Counted from the first letter of the stretch, positions 17,042 to 24,372 are shown. The stretch is 38,617 nt of DNA from Clostridia bacterium (GCA_017936375.1 JAGBFR010000040.1:1-38617); one strand, 5' to 3'. Notes: generated from the sequence alone by a model not told the origin. Translations and numbers: made by a program.

Positions 17042-18529
17042 TCATTCTTCTTCAATCTCGCGGAATTCCAGCCCGTTCTCCGTCGCAAACTCGTGCGCCG
17101 TGCTTCCCCTCGGCGCGATGATCACGATCTCCCCGCAGCCATCAAAGGCCGCCGCGTCGATCTGCACATCCGCCGCCGCAATCGCGACCTCGCGCAGCGC
17201 CGCGCAGTCCGCAAACGCGCGCGCACCGATCGCCTTCACCGTCTCCGGGCAGTACACGCTGCCAAACGCGCCGCCGGCGAAGGCCTCGCTCTCGATGCCC
17301 TCAAGCATCGACGGCAGCACAAGGTCGATCTCCGCCTTGTTCACCCTGTAGCGCGATTCGACGACGAGGTTCAGCGGATTGTCCGATCCCTTATATCGCA
17401 GGTAGTACGTCACCCCAGGCTCCAGCTCTGCCGCCACGCTGAAATCCTTCCATTCCGGATCCAGCATCGCCGTCGCCAGCGTCTCCATATACTTGCTGCC
17501 CGTCTTCTTCACGCCAAGCCACGCGCCGAGGTTGCCGCTTTTGAAATACTCTCCCGTCGAGCGCAGGCGGTACCAGCCCGCCTCACCCACGGTAAAGCTC
17601 ACATAGCCGTCTGCGCGCAGGATCGGGTATGCAATCTCAAATTCGTCCCCATCCTTGATCTCGCCCAGATTCCTCGGCTCCAGCCACACCGCGTACAGCG
17701 TCACGTCCGCGTCTTCTGTATACAGGTCGCCCGGCATGTATTCCGCCTGCGTTGCCTTCGGATCCCTGGACCAGCCCGCAAAGATATAGAAATCCTCGCT
17801 CAGCCTGTCCGTGCTCAGTTCCAGCCCCTCTCCCGGGTTCTTCGTCTGCATCGTAGGCGCATACCCGTGTCCGTTTACGTCGTATTTCACCGTGTAAAAC
17901 TCGTTGTCCACCTCAAGCGAAAGCGGATTGTCCGATCCCTTATATCGCAGGTAGTACGTCACCCCAGGCTCCAGCTCTGCCGCCACGCTGAAATCCTTCC
18001 ATTCCGGATCCAGCACCGCCGCCGCCAGCATCTCCATATACTTGCTGCCCGTCTTCTTCACGCCAAGCCACGCGCCGAGGTTGCCGCTTTTGAAATACTC
18101 TCCCGTCGAGCACAGGCGGTACCAGCCCGCCTCACTCACGGTAAAGCTCACATAGCCGTCTGCGCGCAGGATCGGGTATGCAATCTCAAATTCGTCCCCG
18201 TCCTTGATCTCGCCCAGATGCCTCGGCTCCAGCCACACCGCATACAGCGTCACGTCCGCGTCTTCTATATACAGGTCGCCCGGCATGTACTCCGCCTGCG
18301 TTGCCTTCGGATCCCTGGACCAGCCCGCAAAGATATAGAAATCCTCGCTCAGCCTGTCCGTGCTCAGTTCCAGCCCCTCTCCCGGGTTCTTCGTCTGCAT
18401 CGTAGGCGCATACCCGTGTCCGTTCGCATCGTAATTCACCAGATAGAATTGCGCCTCGTCCGCCAGCGCCGCGCCGCCAAGGAGCATCATCGCCAGCATG
18501 AGCAGGCACGCCATGATCCTTTTCATCAT
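17042..18529 (-). CDS. Secreted InlB-repeat/LRR_5 protein, paralogue 1
   Basis: 495 residues from the ATG at 18529 (GGAGG 8 bases upstream); the longer open frame is rejected because promoter and ribosome site lie inside it. The signal peptide ends around GGAALADEA. Two copies of a 183-residue module follow. Each starts with a Listeria-Bacteroides (InlB B-type) repeat with the YDANGHG, FAGWSRDP and VTLYAVW landmarks, and continues into a beta-rich segment ending ELEPGVTYYLRYKGSDNPL. The C terminus (about 395-495) is a short LRR_5 segment ending in EFREIEEE. No sortase motif or membrane anchor is seen, so it is probably released or non-covalently bound. A close paralogue lies beyond the MFS gene. 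Function is unknown; adhesion is a guess from the domains. Confidence 0.85.
   Translation of the reverse strand: MMKRIMACLLMLAMMLLGGAALADEAQFYLVNYDANGHGYAPTMQTKNPGEGLELSTDRLSEDFYIFAGWSRDPKATQAEYMPGDLYIEDADVTLYAVWLEPRHLGEIKDGDEFEIAYPILRADGYVSFTVSEAGWYRLCSTGEYFKSGNLGAWLGVKKTGSKYMEMLAAAVLDPEWKDFSVAAELEPGVTYYLRYKGSDNPLSLEVDNEFYTVKYDVNGHGYAPTMQTKNPGEGLELSTDRLSEDFYIFAGWSRDPKATQAEYMPGDLYTEDADVTLYAVWLEPRNLGEIKDGDEFEIAYPILRADGYVSFTVGEAGWYRLRSTGEYFKSGNLGAWLGVKKTGSKYMETLATAMLDPEWKDFSVAAELEPGVTYYLRYKGSDNPLNLVVESRYRVNKAEIDLVLPSMLEGIESEAFAGGAFGSVYCPETVKAIGARAFADCAALREVAIAAADVQIDAAAFDGCGEIVIIAPRGSTAHEFATENGLEFREIEEE
17371..18449 (-). repeat. Tandem 549-bp in-frame repeat inside paralogue 1
   Basis: Two units (17371-17900 and 17921-18449) are almost identical base for base over most of their length with a period of 549 bases (183 codons). 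The few differences are scattered single bases. The near identity points to recent duplication or homogenisation. Confidence 0.85.
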
Positions 18530-18572
18530 ATCAAAAACCTCCGCTGTGATCTGTCGGTCATTCTTACCTTTG

Positions 18573-18585
18573 AGTATACCATACT
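18573..18585 (-). promoter_or_regulatory. Extended -10 promoter with palindrome AGTAT-acc-ATACT, paralogue 1
   Basis: Minus-strand TGGTATACT is an extended -10. It is part of a perfect inverted repeat that is also present upstream of paralogue 2 (21545-21557), together with a conserved leader containing GACCGACAGATCACAGCGGAGG. It could be promoter only, or also an operator. Confidence 0.5.
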
Positions 18586-18715
18586 GAGGCGCTGCATGTA
18601 TCGTATTCAAATAAAATTTTCTGCCCGGGCGGGCAATCTGGCAGGCTCCCTCAGTCTGCCAATCGCCTTTTGACACAGATCGGGCAAATAGCGCTTTGTG
18701 CGAATCAATTTCGGC

Positions 18716-18744
18716 TTGTTTCGCGCTCCGTATGGCGATATAAT
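18716..18744 (+). promoter_or_regulatory. Sigma-A type promoter of the MFS gene
   Basis: TTGTTT (18716-18721) and TATAAT (18739-18744) are separated by 17 bases, 32 bases before the MFS start. Confidence 0.75.
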
Positions 18745-18776
18745 ACGTAAGAATACCATTCTGAAAGGAAAGCACC

Positions 18777-19967
18777 ATGACTGCACAGCCGAATTACCGC
18801 AAAACCCTGTTGGCCTGCTACCTTGGCTTTATCACGCAGGCGATCTCCGCCAACTTCGCGCCCCTCCTGTTCCTGACCTTTAAGGACAGCTACGGCATCC
18901 CGCTGGAGAAGGTCGCGCTGATCCCCATGGCCTTCTTCATGACGCAGCTGCTGATCGACCTTGCCGCCACCAGATTTGTGGACAGGATCGGCTACCGCAC
19001 CTGCGTGGTCTGCTCTCAGGTGCTGTCCGCCGTGGGTCTTTCGCTGCTTGCCATTCTGCCGGAGGTGCTGCCCGATCCCTTCACCGGCATTCTGATCGCC
19101 GTTGTGCTCTACGCCATGGGCGCAGGGCTGATCGAAGTGCTCATCAGCCCCATTGTCGAGGCCTGTCCCTTTGAAAACAAGGACGGCATGATGAGCCTGC
19201 TGCATTCCTTTTACTGCTGGGGCAGCGTGGGCGTGATTCTCGGTTCCACCTTGTTTTTCGCCGTATTTGGCGTGGAGAATTGGCAGATTCTGGCCATCCT
19301 GTGGGCGCTGCTGCCTTTCGTGAATGCCTTCAACTTCCTCAAGTGCCCCATTGAGCGTCTCACGGAGGACGGCGAGGGGATGAAGATGGGCCAGCTGTTC
19401 CGCATGCCGCTGTTCTGGCTGATGGCGCTGCTGATGGTCTGCTCCGGCGCATCCGAGATCTCCATGGCTCAGTGGGCCTCGGCCTTTACGGAGTCCGCCA
19501 TGGGCGTTTCCAAGACCATCGGCGACCTGATGGGGCCCTGCCTGTTCTCTGTGCTGATGGGCATTTCCCGCGTGTACTACGGCAGGATGAGCGAAAAGCT
19601 GGACCTGACCAGGACCATGCTGGGCTGCGGCGCGCTGTGCTTCGCGTGCTACATGCTGGCTTCCCTGTCCTCGTCTTCCGTGCTGGGTCTGATGGGCTGC
19701 GCGCTTTGCGGCATCTCGGTGGGCATCATGTGGCCGGGCACACTCAGCATTTCTGCCCAGAAATGCCCCAAGGGCGGCACAGTGATGTTTGCCCTGCTGG
19801 CGCTGGCAGGCGATCTGGGCGGATCGATCGGCCCTTCGATGGTCGGCAGCATATCCAGTCTGGCAGGCGGCAATCTCAAGACCGGCTTGCTTGCTGCATC
19901 CATCTTTCCGGTGCTGCTGATTGCCGGATTGATTGTGCTGAAGAAACGGGTCGCAGCCGCAAGATGA
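18777..19967 (+). CDS. Major facilitator superfamily transporter
   Basis: 396 residues with about 12 hydrophobic segments in two halves, typical of sugar- or drug-type MFS transporters (FucP/YfkF-like). The N-terminal half carries a loop RFVDRIGYRTCVV resembling the MFS motif between helices 2 and 3, and a corresponding loop, YYGRMSEKLDLTR, is in the second half. The ATG has AAAGGA upstream and a consensus promoter. It lies between two paralogous surface-protein genes on the opposite strand and shares its bidirectional terminator with the downstream one. The substrate is not predictable; codon use is like the neighbours. Confidence 0.88.
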   Translation: MTAQPNYRKTLLACYLGFITQAISANFAPLLFLTFKDSYGIPLEKVALIPMAFFMTQLLIDLAATRFVDRIGYRTCVVCSQVLSAVGLSLLAILPEVLPDPFTGILIAVVLYAMGAGLIEVLISPIVEACPFENKDGMMSLLHSFYCWGSVGVILGSTLFFAVFGVENWQILAILWALLPFVNAFNFLKCPIERLTEDGEGMKMGQLFRMPLFWLMALLMVCSGASEISMAQWASAFTESAMGVSKTIGDLMGPCLFSVLMGISRVYYGRMSEKLDLTRTMLGCGALCFACYMLASLSSSSVLGLMGCALCGISVGIMWPGTLSISAQKCPKGGTVMFALLALAGDLGGSIGPSMVGSISSLAGGNLKTGLLAASIFPVLLIAGLIVLKKRVAAAR

Positions 19968-19976
19968 CCTGTATGC

Positions 19977-20003
19977 AAAAAGCACCCCTCGGGGTGCTTT
20001 TTT
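19977..20003. terminator. Bidirectional terminator between MFS and InlB paralogue 2
   Basis: The stem AAAAAGCACCCC/GGGGTGCTTTTTT is the same hairpin as at 17012-17037. It serves the plus-strand MFS gene and the minus-strand paralogue. Confidence 0.9.
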
Positions 20004-20007
20004 ACGC

Positions 20008-21501
20008 TCACTCTTCTGCAATCTCGCGGAATTCCAGCCCGTTCTCCGTCGCAAACTCGTGCGCCGTGCTTCCCCTCGGCGCGATGATCACGATCTCTCC
20101 GCAGCCGTCAAAGGCCGCCGCGTCGATCTGCACATCCGCCGCCGCAATCGCGACCTCGCGCAGCGCCGCACAGTCCGCAAACGCGCGCGCACCGATCGCC
20201 TTCACCGTCTCCGGGCAGTACACGTTGCCAAACGCGCCTCCAGCGAACGCCTCGCTCTCGATGCCCTCAAGCAGCGACGGCAGCACGAGGTCGATCTCCG
20301 CCTTGTTCACCCTGTAGCGCGATTCGACGACGAGGTTCAGCGGTTCATCCGCCCCATAGAAGCGCAGGTAGTATGTCACACCCGGCTCAAGCTCCGCCGT
20401 CACGCTGAATTCGTACGCCTGCCAATTATACTCGGCACTCGCCAGCGTATTCATGTACTTCGAGTTCTCTCTGCGCGTTCCAATGCTCGCACTTCCAAGA
20501 CCCGTCGATTTCAGATACTCTCCTATAGAACGCAGCCGGTGCCAGCCCGATTCCTTCACAGTAAAGCTCGCCCAGCCCTCTGCATACCGGTGTACATGCT
20601 CCAGTTCAAAGACATCCTCGTCTGTAATCTCGCCCAGCTCCTCCGGCTCACGCCAGATCGCGTACAGCGTCACATCTGCGTCCGCTTCATACAGGTCGCC
20701 CGGCATGTATGCCGCCTGCGTCCCCTCCGGCTCCGTCGCCCAGCCGACAAAGACATAGAAATCCTCGTCCATCCGGCTCGTGCTCAGCTTCACAGAATCG
20801 CCCGGGTTCTTCGTCTGCATCTGCGGCGCATCTCCGTGCCCATTTGCGTCATAGGTCACCGTATAGAAATCATTGTCCACCTCGAGGTTCAGCGGTTCAT
20901 CCGCCCCATAGAAGCGCAGGTAGTACGTCACGCCCGCCTCGAGCTCCGCCGTCACGCTGAATTCGTACGCCTGCCAATCATACTCGGCATTTGCCAGCGT
21001 ATTCATATACTTTGAGTTCTCTCTGCGTGTTCCAATGCTCGCGCTTCCAAGACCCGTCGATTTCAGATACTCTCTCACAGAGCGCAGCCGATACCAGCCC
21101 GTTTCCTTCACCGTAAAGCTCGCCCAGCCCTCTGCGTACCGATGCACATGCTCCAGCTCAAAGGCGTCTCCATATCCGATCTCGCCCAGCACCTCCGGCT
21201 CACGCCAGATCGCGTACAGCGTCACATCTGCGTCCGCTTCATACAGGTCGCCCGGCATGTATGCCGCCTCCGTCGCCTCCGGGTCCGTCGCCCAGCCGAC
21301 AAAGACATAGAAATTCTCGTCCATCCGGCTCGTACTCAACTTCACAGAATCGCCCGGATTCTTCGTCTGCATCTGCGGCGCATCTCCGTGCCCGTTCGCA
21401 TCGTACTGCACCAGATAGAATTGCGCCTCGTCCGCCAGCGCCGCCGCGCCATGGAGCATCATTGCCAGCATGAGCAGGCACGCCATGATCCTTTTCATCA
21501 T
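20008..21501 (-). CDS. Secreted InlB-repeat/LRR_5 protein, paralogue 2
   Basis: 497 residues from the ATG at 21501, with the same leader and GGAGG site as paralogue 1. The architecture is the same: signal peptide ending near GAAALADEA, two 184-residue modules each beginning with an InlB-type repeat (YDANGHG, FVGWAT, VTLYAIW), and a C-terminal LRR_5 segment ending EFREIAEE. The signal peptide and the last ~100 residues are nearly identical to paralogue 1, whereas the central modules differ clearly (for example LRFYGADEPLNL versus LRYKGSDNPLNL). No cell-wall anchor is seen. The function is unknown, probably surface or extracellular binding. Confidence 0.85.
   Translation of the reverse strand: MMKRIMACLLMLAMMLHGAAALADEAQFYLVQYDANGHGDAPQMQTKNPGDSVKLSTSRMDENFYVFVGWATDPEATEAAYMPGDLYEADADVTLYAIWREPEVLGEIGYGDAFELEHVHRYAEGWASFTVKETGWYRLRSVREYLKSTGLGSASIGTRRENSKYMNTLANAEYDWQAYEFSVTAELEAGVTYYLRFYGADEPLNLEVDNDFYTVTYDANGHGDAPQMQTKNPGDSVKLSTSRMDEDFYVFVGWATEPEGTQAAYMPGDLYEADADVTLYAIWREPEELGEITDEDVFELEHVHRYAEGWASFTVKESGWHRLRSIGEYLKSTGLGSASIGTRRENSKYMNTLASAEYNWQAYEFSVTAELEPGVTYYLRFYGADEPLNLVVESRYRVNKAEIDLVLPSLLEGIESEAFAGGAFGNVYCPETVKAIGARAFADCAALREVAIAAADVQIDAAAFDGCGEIVIIAPRGSTAHEFATENGLEFREIAEE
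20341..21440 (-). repeat. Tandem 552-bp in-frame repeat inside paralogue 2
   Basis: Two units with a period of 552 bases (184 codons), starting near 20341 and 20893, are highly similar at DNA level. The arrangement mirrors that of paralogue 1, but the sequence is a different lineage. Confidence 0.8.
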
Positions 21502-21544
21502 ATCAAAAACCTCCGCTGTGATCTGTCGGTCGTTCTTATTTTTC

Positions 21545-21557
21545 AGTATACCATACT
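21545..21557 (-). promoter_or_regulatory. Extended -10 promoter with palindrome, paralogue 2
   Basis: TGGTATACT on the minus strand sits within AGTAT-acc-ATACT, identical to the element at 18573-18585 and at the same distance from the start codon. Confidence 0.5.
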
Positions 21558-21585
21558 CTTCCCCCTTCCGGCACCCGATTCCAAA

Positions 21586-21618
21586 GAAAAAAGTCTCTGC
21601 CCCGTCCGGGCAAAGACC
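21586..21618 (-). terminator. Terminator of the small LRR gene
   Basis: On the minus strand a GTCTTTGCCC.../...GGGGCAGAGAC stem is followed by TTTTTTC, starting about 25 bases after the stop codon. Confidence 0.7.
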
Positions 21619-21640
21619 CTGTTTGCTGTGTGTTTGTGCG

Positions 21641-22111
21641 TCATGTCCCTGGCACGCGGACAACCTTGTCCGTATACCTGTGGAATGCGCCCCTCTCGAT
21701 CATCGTCCCCTGCGGCACCTCAATACTTTGCAGGCGGAAGCACATGTCAAACGCTCCCTTTTTGATGACGCGCAGGCCGTCGGGCAGACGCACATGCGTC
21801 AGATTGGCGCACCTGCGGAACGCATCCTCCCCGATGACCTTCACGCTCTCGGGCAGGTACACCTCTTTCAGGCAGTGCAGGCCCACCCGCTCCTGATACT
21901 GGCTGGATTCCCTGTCCAGCTCCGGGTTGTCCATCCCGTCCCACGAGCACATCGGCGGCGGCCCGCCCATGGCGCCCGCCATGGTCAGCGTCTGGGTGAA
22001 TGCGCCCTCGCCGATTTCCACAACGCCCTCCGGTACATGCACAATGGCGTCCCTGCCGTTATAGGCGAGCAAGCGTCCGTTCTCGATCCTGAAATCCCTG
22101 TTGCTGGTCAT
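21641..22111 (-). CDS. Small LRR_5 protein without signal peptide
   Basis: 156 residues from the ATG at 22111, with GGGAGGGG about 6 bases upstream. At least three LRR_5 (BspA-like) repeats are seen: VVEIGEGAF, VKVIGEDAFRRCANL and LRVIKKGAFDMCFRL. A non-repeat insertion of about 30 residues rich in Gly, Met and Pro sits between the first two. Unlike its neighbours it has no signal peptide or membrane segment, so it should be cytoplasmic. It has its own extended -10 promoter and terminator. Small intracellular LRR_5 proteins are common in Clostridia but have no known function. Confidence 0.75.
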   Translation of the reverse strand: MTSNRDFRIENGRLLAYNGRDAIVHVPEGVVEIGEGAFTQTLTMAGAMGGPPPMCSWDGMDNPELDRESSQYQERVGLHCLKEVYLPESVKVIGEDAFRRCANLTHVRLPDGLRVIKKGAFDMCFRLQSIEVPQGTMIERGAFHRYTDKVVRVPGT

Positions 22112-22159
22112 CAGATCCCCTCCCGCTGCAATGTTATGCTTACACTTGGTGACGTCTGT

Positions 22160-22168
22160 ATTATAGCA
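22160..22168 (-). promoter_or_regulatory. Extended -10 promoter of the small LRR gene
   Basis: Minus-strand TGCTATAAT lies about 50 bases before the start codon. Confidence 0.55.
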
Positions 22169-22204
22169 CACCCAAGGCGGGGAAATCATCTACTTCGCTT
22201 ATAG

Positions 22205-22499
22205 ACATGTCGCCCGCGCCTTCTCGCGGCAGGGTTACGCCGATTTTGCGTCAGCCTAAAACCTTCCCCGATGGCACCGGAGCCCGCGCCACCTGTGGCG
22301 GATAAGAGCGGGCGAAGCGTGGGGAATCATTGCCTTCCCCTATGGGGAAGGGATCGAAGCCTGCCGCCGCCAGTGGCGGAAACAGGCAGGCGGAGCATCG
22401 GGAACTGCAAGGAGCCGTAAGGCGACTATGCAGGCTCCCCGGAGGCATTGCCGAAGGGCAGACGGATGAGGTCTCGCGCCGCAGCGCGATGGAGCTCCG
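22205..22499. repeat. Mosaic of intergenic hairpin modules, no gene
   Basis: No coding signal is found. The stretch is a chain of GC-rich inverted repeats, for example CTTCCCC-tat-GGGGAAG near 22334-22351 and CCGCC-agt-GGCGG near 22370. Two modules recur elsewhere in the window. CCTTCCCC(C)TATGGGGAAGGG plus ATCGAAGCCTGC recurs at 25100-25133. GGGAACTGCAAGGAGC with GACTATGCAGGCTCCCC (22400-22440) recurs inverted at about 24865-24913. Confidence 0.7.
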
Positions 22500-22603
22500 G
22501 TGAGGGGAATCTCCTCTCGCGCCTCGTCGGCGCTCGATCAGCCCGGCTCTGACAGCCCACTGGGCTGTCATTCACATTCCGGGCCAGGTTCGATTCCCCT
22601 CAC
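22500..22603 (+). repeat. Structured tmRNA-arm-like repeat, unit A
   Basis: 104 bases bounded by a perfect 12-bp inverted repeat, GTGAGGGGAATC/GATTCCCCTCAC. Inside are a 5-bp stem GCGCC/GGCGC and a long arm made of GCCCGG/CCGGGC around GACAGCCC-act-GGGCTGTC. Together they would fold into a three-way junction. The 3' end GGTTCGATTCCCCTCAC equals the T-arm and acceptor end of the tmRNA gene 170 bases away, but on the opposite strand. It may be a structured RNA, a SINE/MITE-like element derived from tmRNA, or an attachment-site relic. Confidence 0.7.
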
Positions 22604-22622
22604 AACTACTCTGTACGCTCCG

Positions 22623-22725
22623 GTGAGGGGAATCTCCTCTCGCGCCTCGACGGCGCTCGGTCAGGGCGGCTCTGACAGCCCACTGGGCTGTCATTCACTT
22701 CCGCCCCAGGTTCGATTCCCCTCAC
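22623..22725 (+). repeat. Structured tmRNA-arm-like repeat, unit B
   Basis: A tandem copy of unit A, 103 bases, starting 123 bases later. The lower part of the long arm is GGGCGG/CCGCCC instead of GCCCGG/CCGGGC: two base pairs flipped on both sides so that pairing is kept. Other differences lie only in loops or junctions (tcgtc to tcgac, tcgatca to tcggtca, one base lost in an internal loop). The 12-bp terminal inverted repeat is unchanged. Both units are preceded by CTCCG. Confidence 0.7.
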
Positions 22726-22740
22726 ACCTTATTACCAAAT

Positions 22741-22767
22741 CAAAAAACACCCGTAAAGGGTGCTTTT
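22741..22767 (-). terminator. Terminator of the tmRNA gene
   Basis: On the minus strand AAAAGCACCC-tttac-GGGTGTTTTTTG directly follows the tmRNA 3' end. Confidence 0.85.
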
Positions 22768-22771
22768 GATT

Positions 22772-23118
22772 TGGTGGAGGTGAGGGGAATCGAACCCCTG
22801 TCCGAAAAAGCGACTGCCGGGCTTTCTCCGAGCGCAGTCTGTGTTTTAACATTCCCTCTCCCCAGCGCCCGCAGACAGGCTCAGGGGTTCAGTAGCTTCA
22901 TCATGTGGCCCTGCGGCAAAGCTTAGGCAGGGTCATGGCCCGCTAATTGACGCCGGGATCCGGGGCAGCGGGATCCCCGGGCCGACGCGCAGCCAGATTA
23001 GGCCGCGAAAGCGTATTCGCTATTGTCAGTTAATATTTAATTCCCGCTTTTAACGTGGCGCGGGGCCACGGCTCGCTTACCCGACCGCCCACGATCCCGT
23101 CGAAACCAGTACACCCCC
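22772..23118 (-). ncRNA. ssrA: Transfer-messenger RNA (tmRNA)
   Basis: 347 nt. The 5' end GGGGGTG pairs with CACCTCC next to the 3' A-CCA (one G-U). The 5' domain has the universal ACTGGTTTCGACGGGAT, and the 3' domain has the T arm GGGGTTCGATTCCCC. The tag reading frame ends in codons for DNSEYAFAA then TAA (complement of 23000-23027), giving the usual proteolysis signal ending in hydrophobic-Ala-Ala. The resume codon is a few codons upstream and cannot be fixed by eye. Pseudoknot-like hairpins lie on both sides of the tag. CCA is encoded. The gene sits just downstream of smpB on the same strand, the classical pair for trans-translation, which rescues ribosomes stalled on broken mRNAs and tags the peptide for degradation. 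Confidence 0.97.
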
Positions 23119-23285
23119 ATGGCGGGCCGTGCCCGCACCCGCTTCCCAGTCCGCCCTGCAGTCCATCAATCCTTCGCGCCCGAGGCCGAAAGAATGCGTC
23201 TGCCGGCAGCCGGTGTCAGGTGCACACAGCGCAGCTTATGTCAAAGCCAAAGCTCTGCATACCGGAATCCCGACGATCCTATGGA

Positions 23286-23759
23286 TCAGTCGTATCTGTT
23301 GTTGGCGCGCAGCGCGCGCTGCATTTCGCGCTTGGTATCGCGTTCTGCGATGCTGTCGCGCTTGTCGTGGAGCTTTTTGCCCTTGCAGACGCCCAGCTCC
23401 AGTTTGAATCGCCCGTCCTTCAGGTAGACCTGCAGCGGGATGAGCGAATAGCCCATCTTGCCGGCCTCCTGCGCCAGATGGCGGATCTGGCTCTTGTGCA
23501 GCAGCAGCTTCTTCTGCCGCAGCGGATCGGTGTTGAAGATGTTGCCCTGCTCGTAGGGGCTGATGTGCATGCCCACGACGAGCACCTCGCCGTCCTTGAC
23601 GATGGCGAAGGATTCCTTGAGGTTCATCCTCCCCTGCCGCATGCTCTTGACTTCCGTGCCCTTGAGCTCCATGCCGCACTCGATGCGCTCCTCGACGAAG
23701 TAATCGTGGAACGCTTTTTTATTCTGCGCCATGGGCTTGATGCCCTTTGCCCGCGCCAC
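23286..23759 (-). CDS. smpB: SsrA-binding protein SmpB
   Basis: 157 residues starting at GTG (23759), supported by GGAGGG 6 bases upstream; the later ATG (MAQNKK) lacks a site. It shows the conserved SmpB pattern: KKAFHDYFVEERIECGMELKG, VKSMRQGRMNL, the HISPYEQGN loop, and the basic C-terminal tail KKLHDKRDSIAERDTKREMQR that enters the empty mRNA channel. SmpB delivers alanyl-tmRNA to stalled ribosomes. The 10-residue N-terminal extension is slightly long but normal. It lies 167 bases upstream of ssrA; no terminator is seen between, so a joint transcript is possible. Confidence 0.97.
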   Translation of the reverse strand: MARAKGIKPMAQNKKAFHDYFVEERIECGMELKGTEVKSMRQGRMNLKESFAIVKDGEVLVVGMHISPYEQGNIFNTDPLRQKKLLLHKSQIRHLAQEAGKMGYSLIPLQVYLKDGRFKLELGVCKGKKLHDKRDSIAERDTKREMQRALRANNRYD

Positions 23760-23790
23760 ACGAATCCCTCCTCAATTTGCTGTGCGTTAT

Positions 23791-23820
23791 AGTATAGCAT
23801 ATTCCGGCGGGGGAATGCAA
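23791..23820 (-). promoter_or_regulatory. Promoter of smpB
   Basis: Minus-strand TTGCAT (-35, 23815-23820) and TATACT (-10, 23791-23796) are 18 bases apart; the -10 is extended (TGCTATACT). Confidence 0.65.
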
Positions 23821-23841
23821 GTTCACAGGCGAGATTGAAGC

Positions 23842-24309
23842 TCACTCTTCCTCCCACCAGCATCTGCGCACCCTCGGCTCATAGCCGCCCAGCCGTACCA
23901 TCGGCTTGCCCAGTTTGAGCATGTGATCAAGCGGTTCATGGATCCTGCTTTCATCGTGATTGACGTACGTGATCGCCATATCACACTCCTCCGCCATCCA
24001 AATGTTGCGCCGCGGTATCCTCGCCTTCAGCTCATACTCATCCAAAATGTCCGGGCAGAACGCCTGATCAAACCACGAATCCGGCGCATGCACAGGCGGA
24101 TAGGCATATACCATCCTGCTGCAGATCTGCGGATGCTTCTCCTTGAGTTCTGCGACCACCCGCGCCGCCATCATGTCGAAGCCGCCGTAGCCGCCGTTCC
24201 AGAATTCCGTCACCCCGTCCGCAATCGCCTGCTCCACCGCTTCCTCCAGCCGCTCTCTCAGATCCTCGGGGATCTCCCTGTGCCCAAAGAATACGCATCT
24301 TTTCGCCAT
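23842..24309 (-). CDS. SLOG/YpsA-like (DUF1273-type) protein
   Basis: 155 residues; the start has AAAGGAG about 9 bases upstream. The N-terminal strand CVFFGHREIP followed by helix and FWNGGYGGFDMMAARVV has the Gly-rich nucleotide-binding look of SLOG (Rossmann-like) proteins of the YpsA/DUF1273 type. These are predicted to bind nucleotide or ADP-ribose-type ligands, some in phage or stress contexts. It is divergent from a small XRE regulator, and its promoter -10 overlaps a palindrome, suggesting control by that regulator. The precise ligand and role are unknown. Confidence 0.6.
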   Translation of the reverse strand: MAKRCVFFGHREIPEDLRERLEEAVEQAIADGVTEFWNGGYGGFDMMAARVVAELKEKHPQICSRMVYAYPPVHAPDSWFDQAFCPDILDEYELKARIPRRNIWMAEECDMAITYVNHDESRIHEPLDHMLKLGKPMVRLGGYEPRVRRCWWEEE

Positions 24310-24343
24310 ACTCTCACACTCCTTTTCTCAATAGATTATCTAT

Positions 24344-24372
24344 ATAGTAAGGTACTATTTAATAATTTGCAA
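24344..24372 (-). promoter_or_regulatory. Promoter of the SLOG gene overlapped by palindrome ATAGTA-agg-TACTAT
   Basis: Minus-strand TTGCAA (24367-24372) and TACTAT (24344-24349) are 17 bases apart. The -10 forms one arm of a perfect 6-3-6 palindrome (24344-24358), and a second half-site ATATAGTAA lies 30 bases further (24372-24380). This is a plausible operator for the divergently encoded XRE protein. Confidence 0.55.

Noticed and set aside
16988-18673. 561-codon plus-strand frame with internal repeats
   Set aside because: Its repeats mirror the tandem units of the minus-strand InlB-repeat gene; it is a shadow.
22500-22725. CRISPR array
   Set aside because: Only two units, each ~104 bases with internal structure and no short repeat/spacer alternation; no cas genes are present.
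22251-22769. Small open frames in the repeat region (for example 22500-22769 plus, 22251-22571 minus)
   Set aside because: They arise from GC-rich inverted repeats, contain the same repeated peptide twice, and lack ribosome sites.
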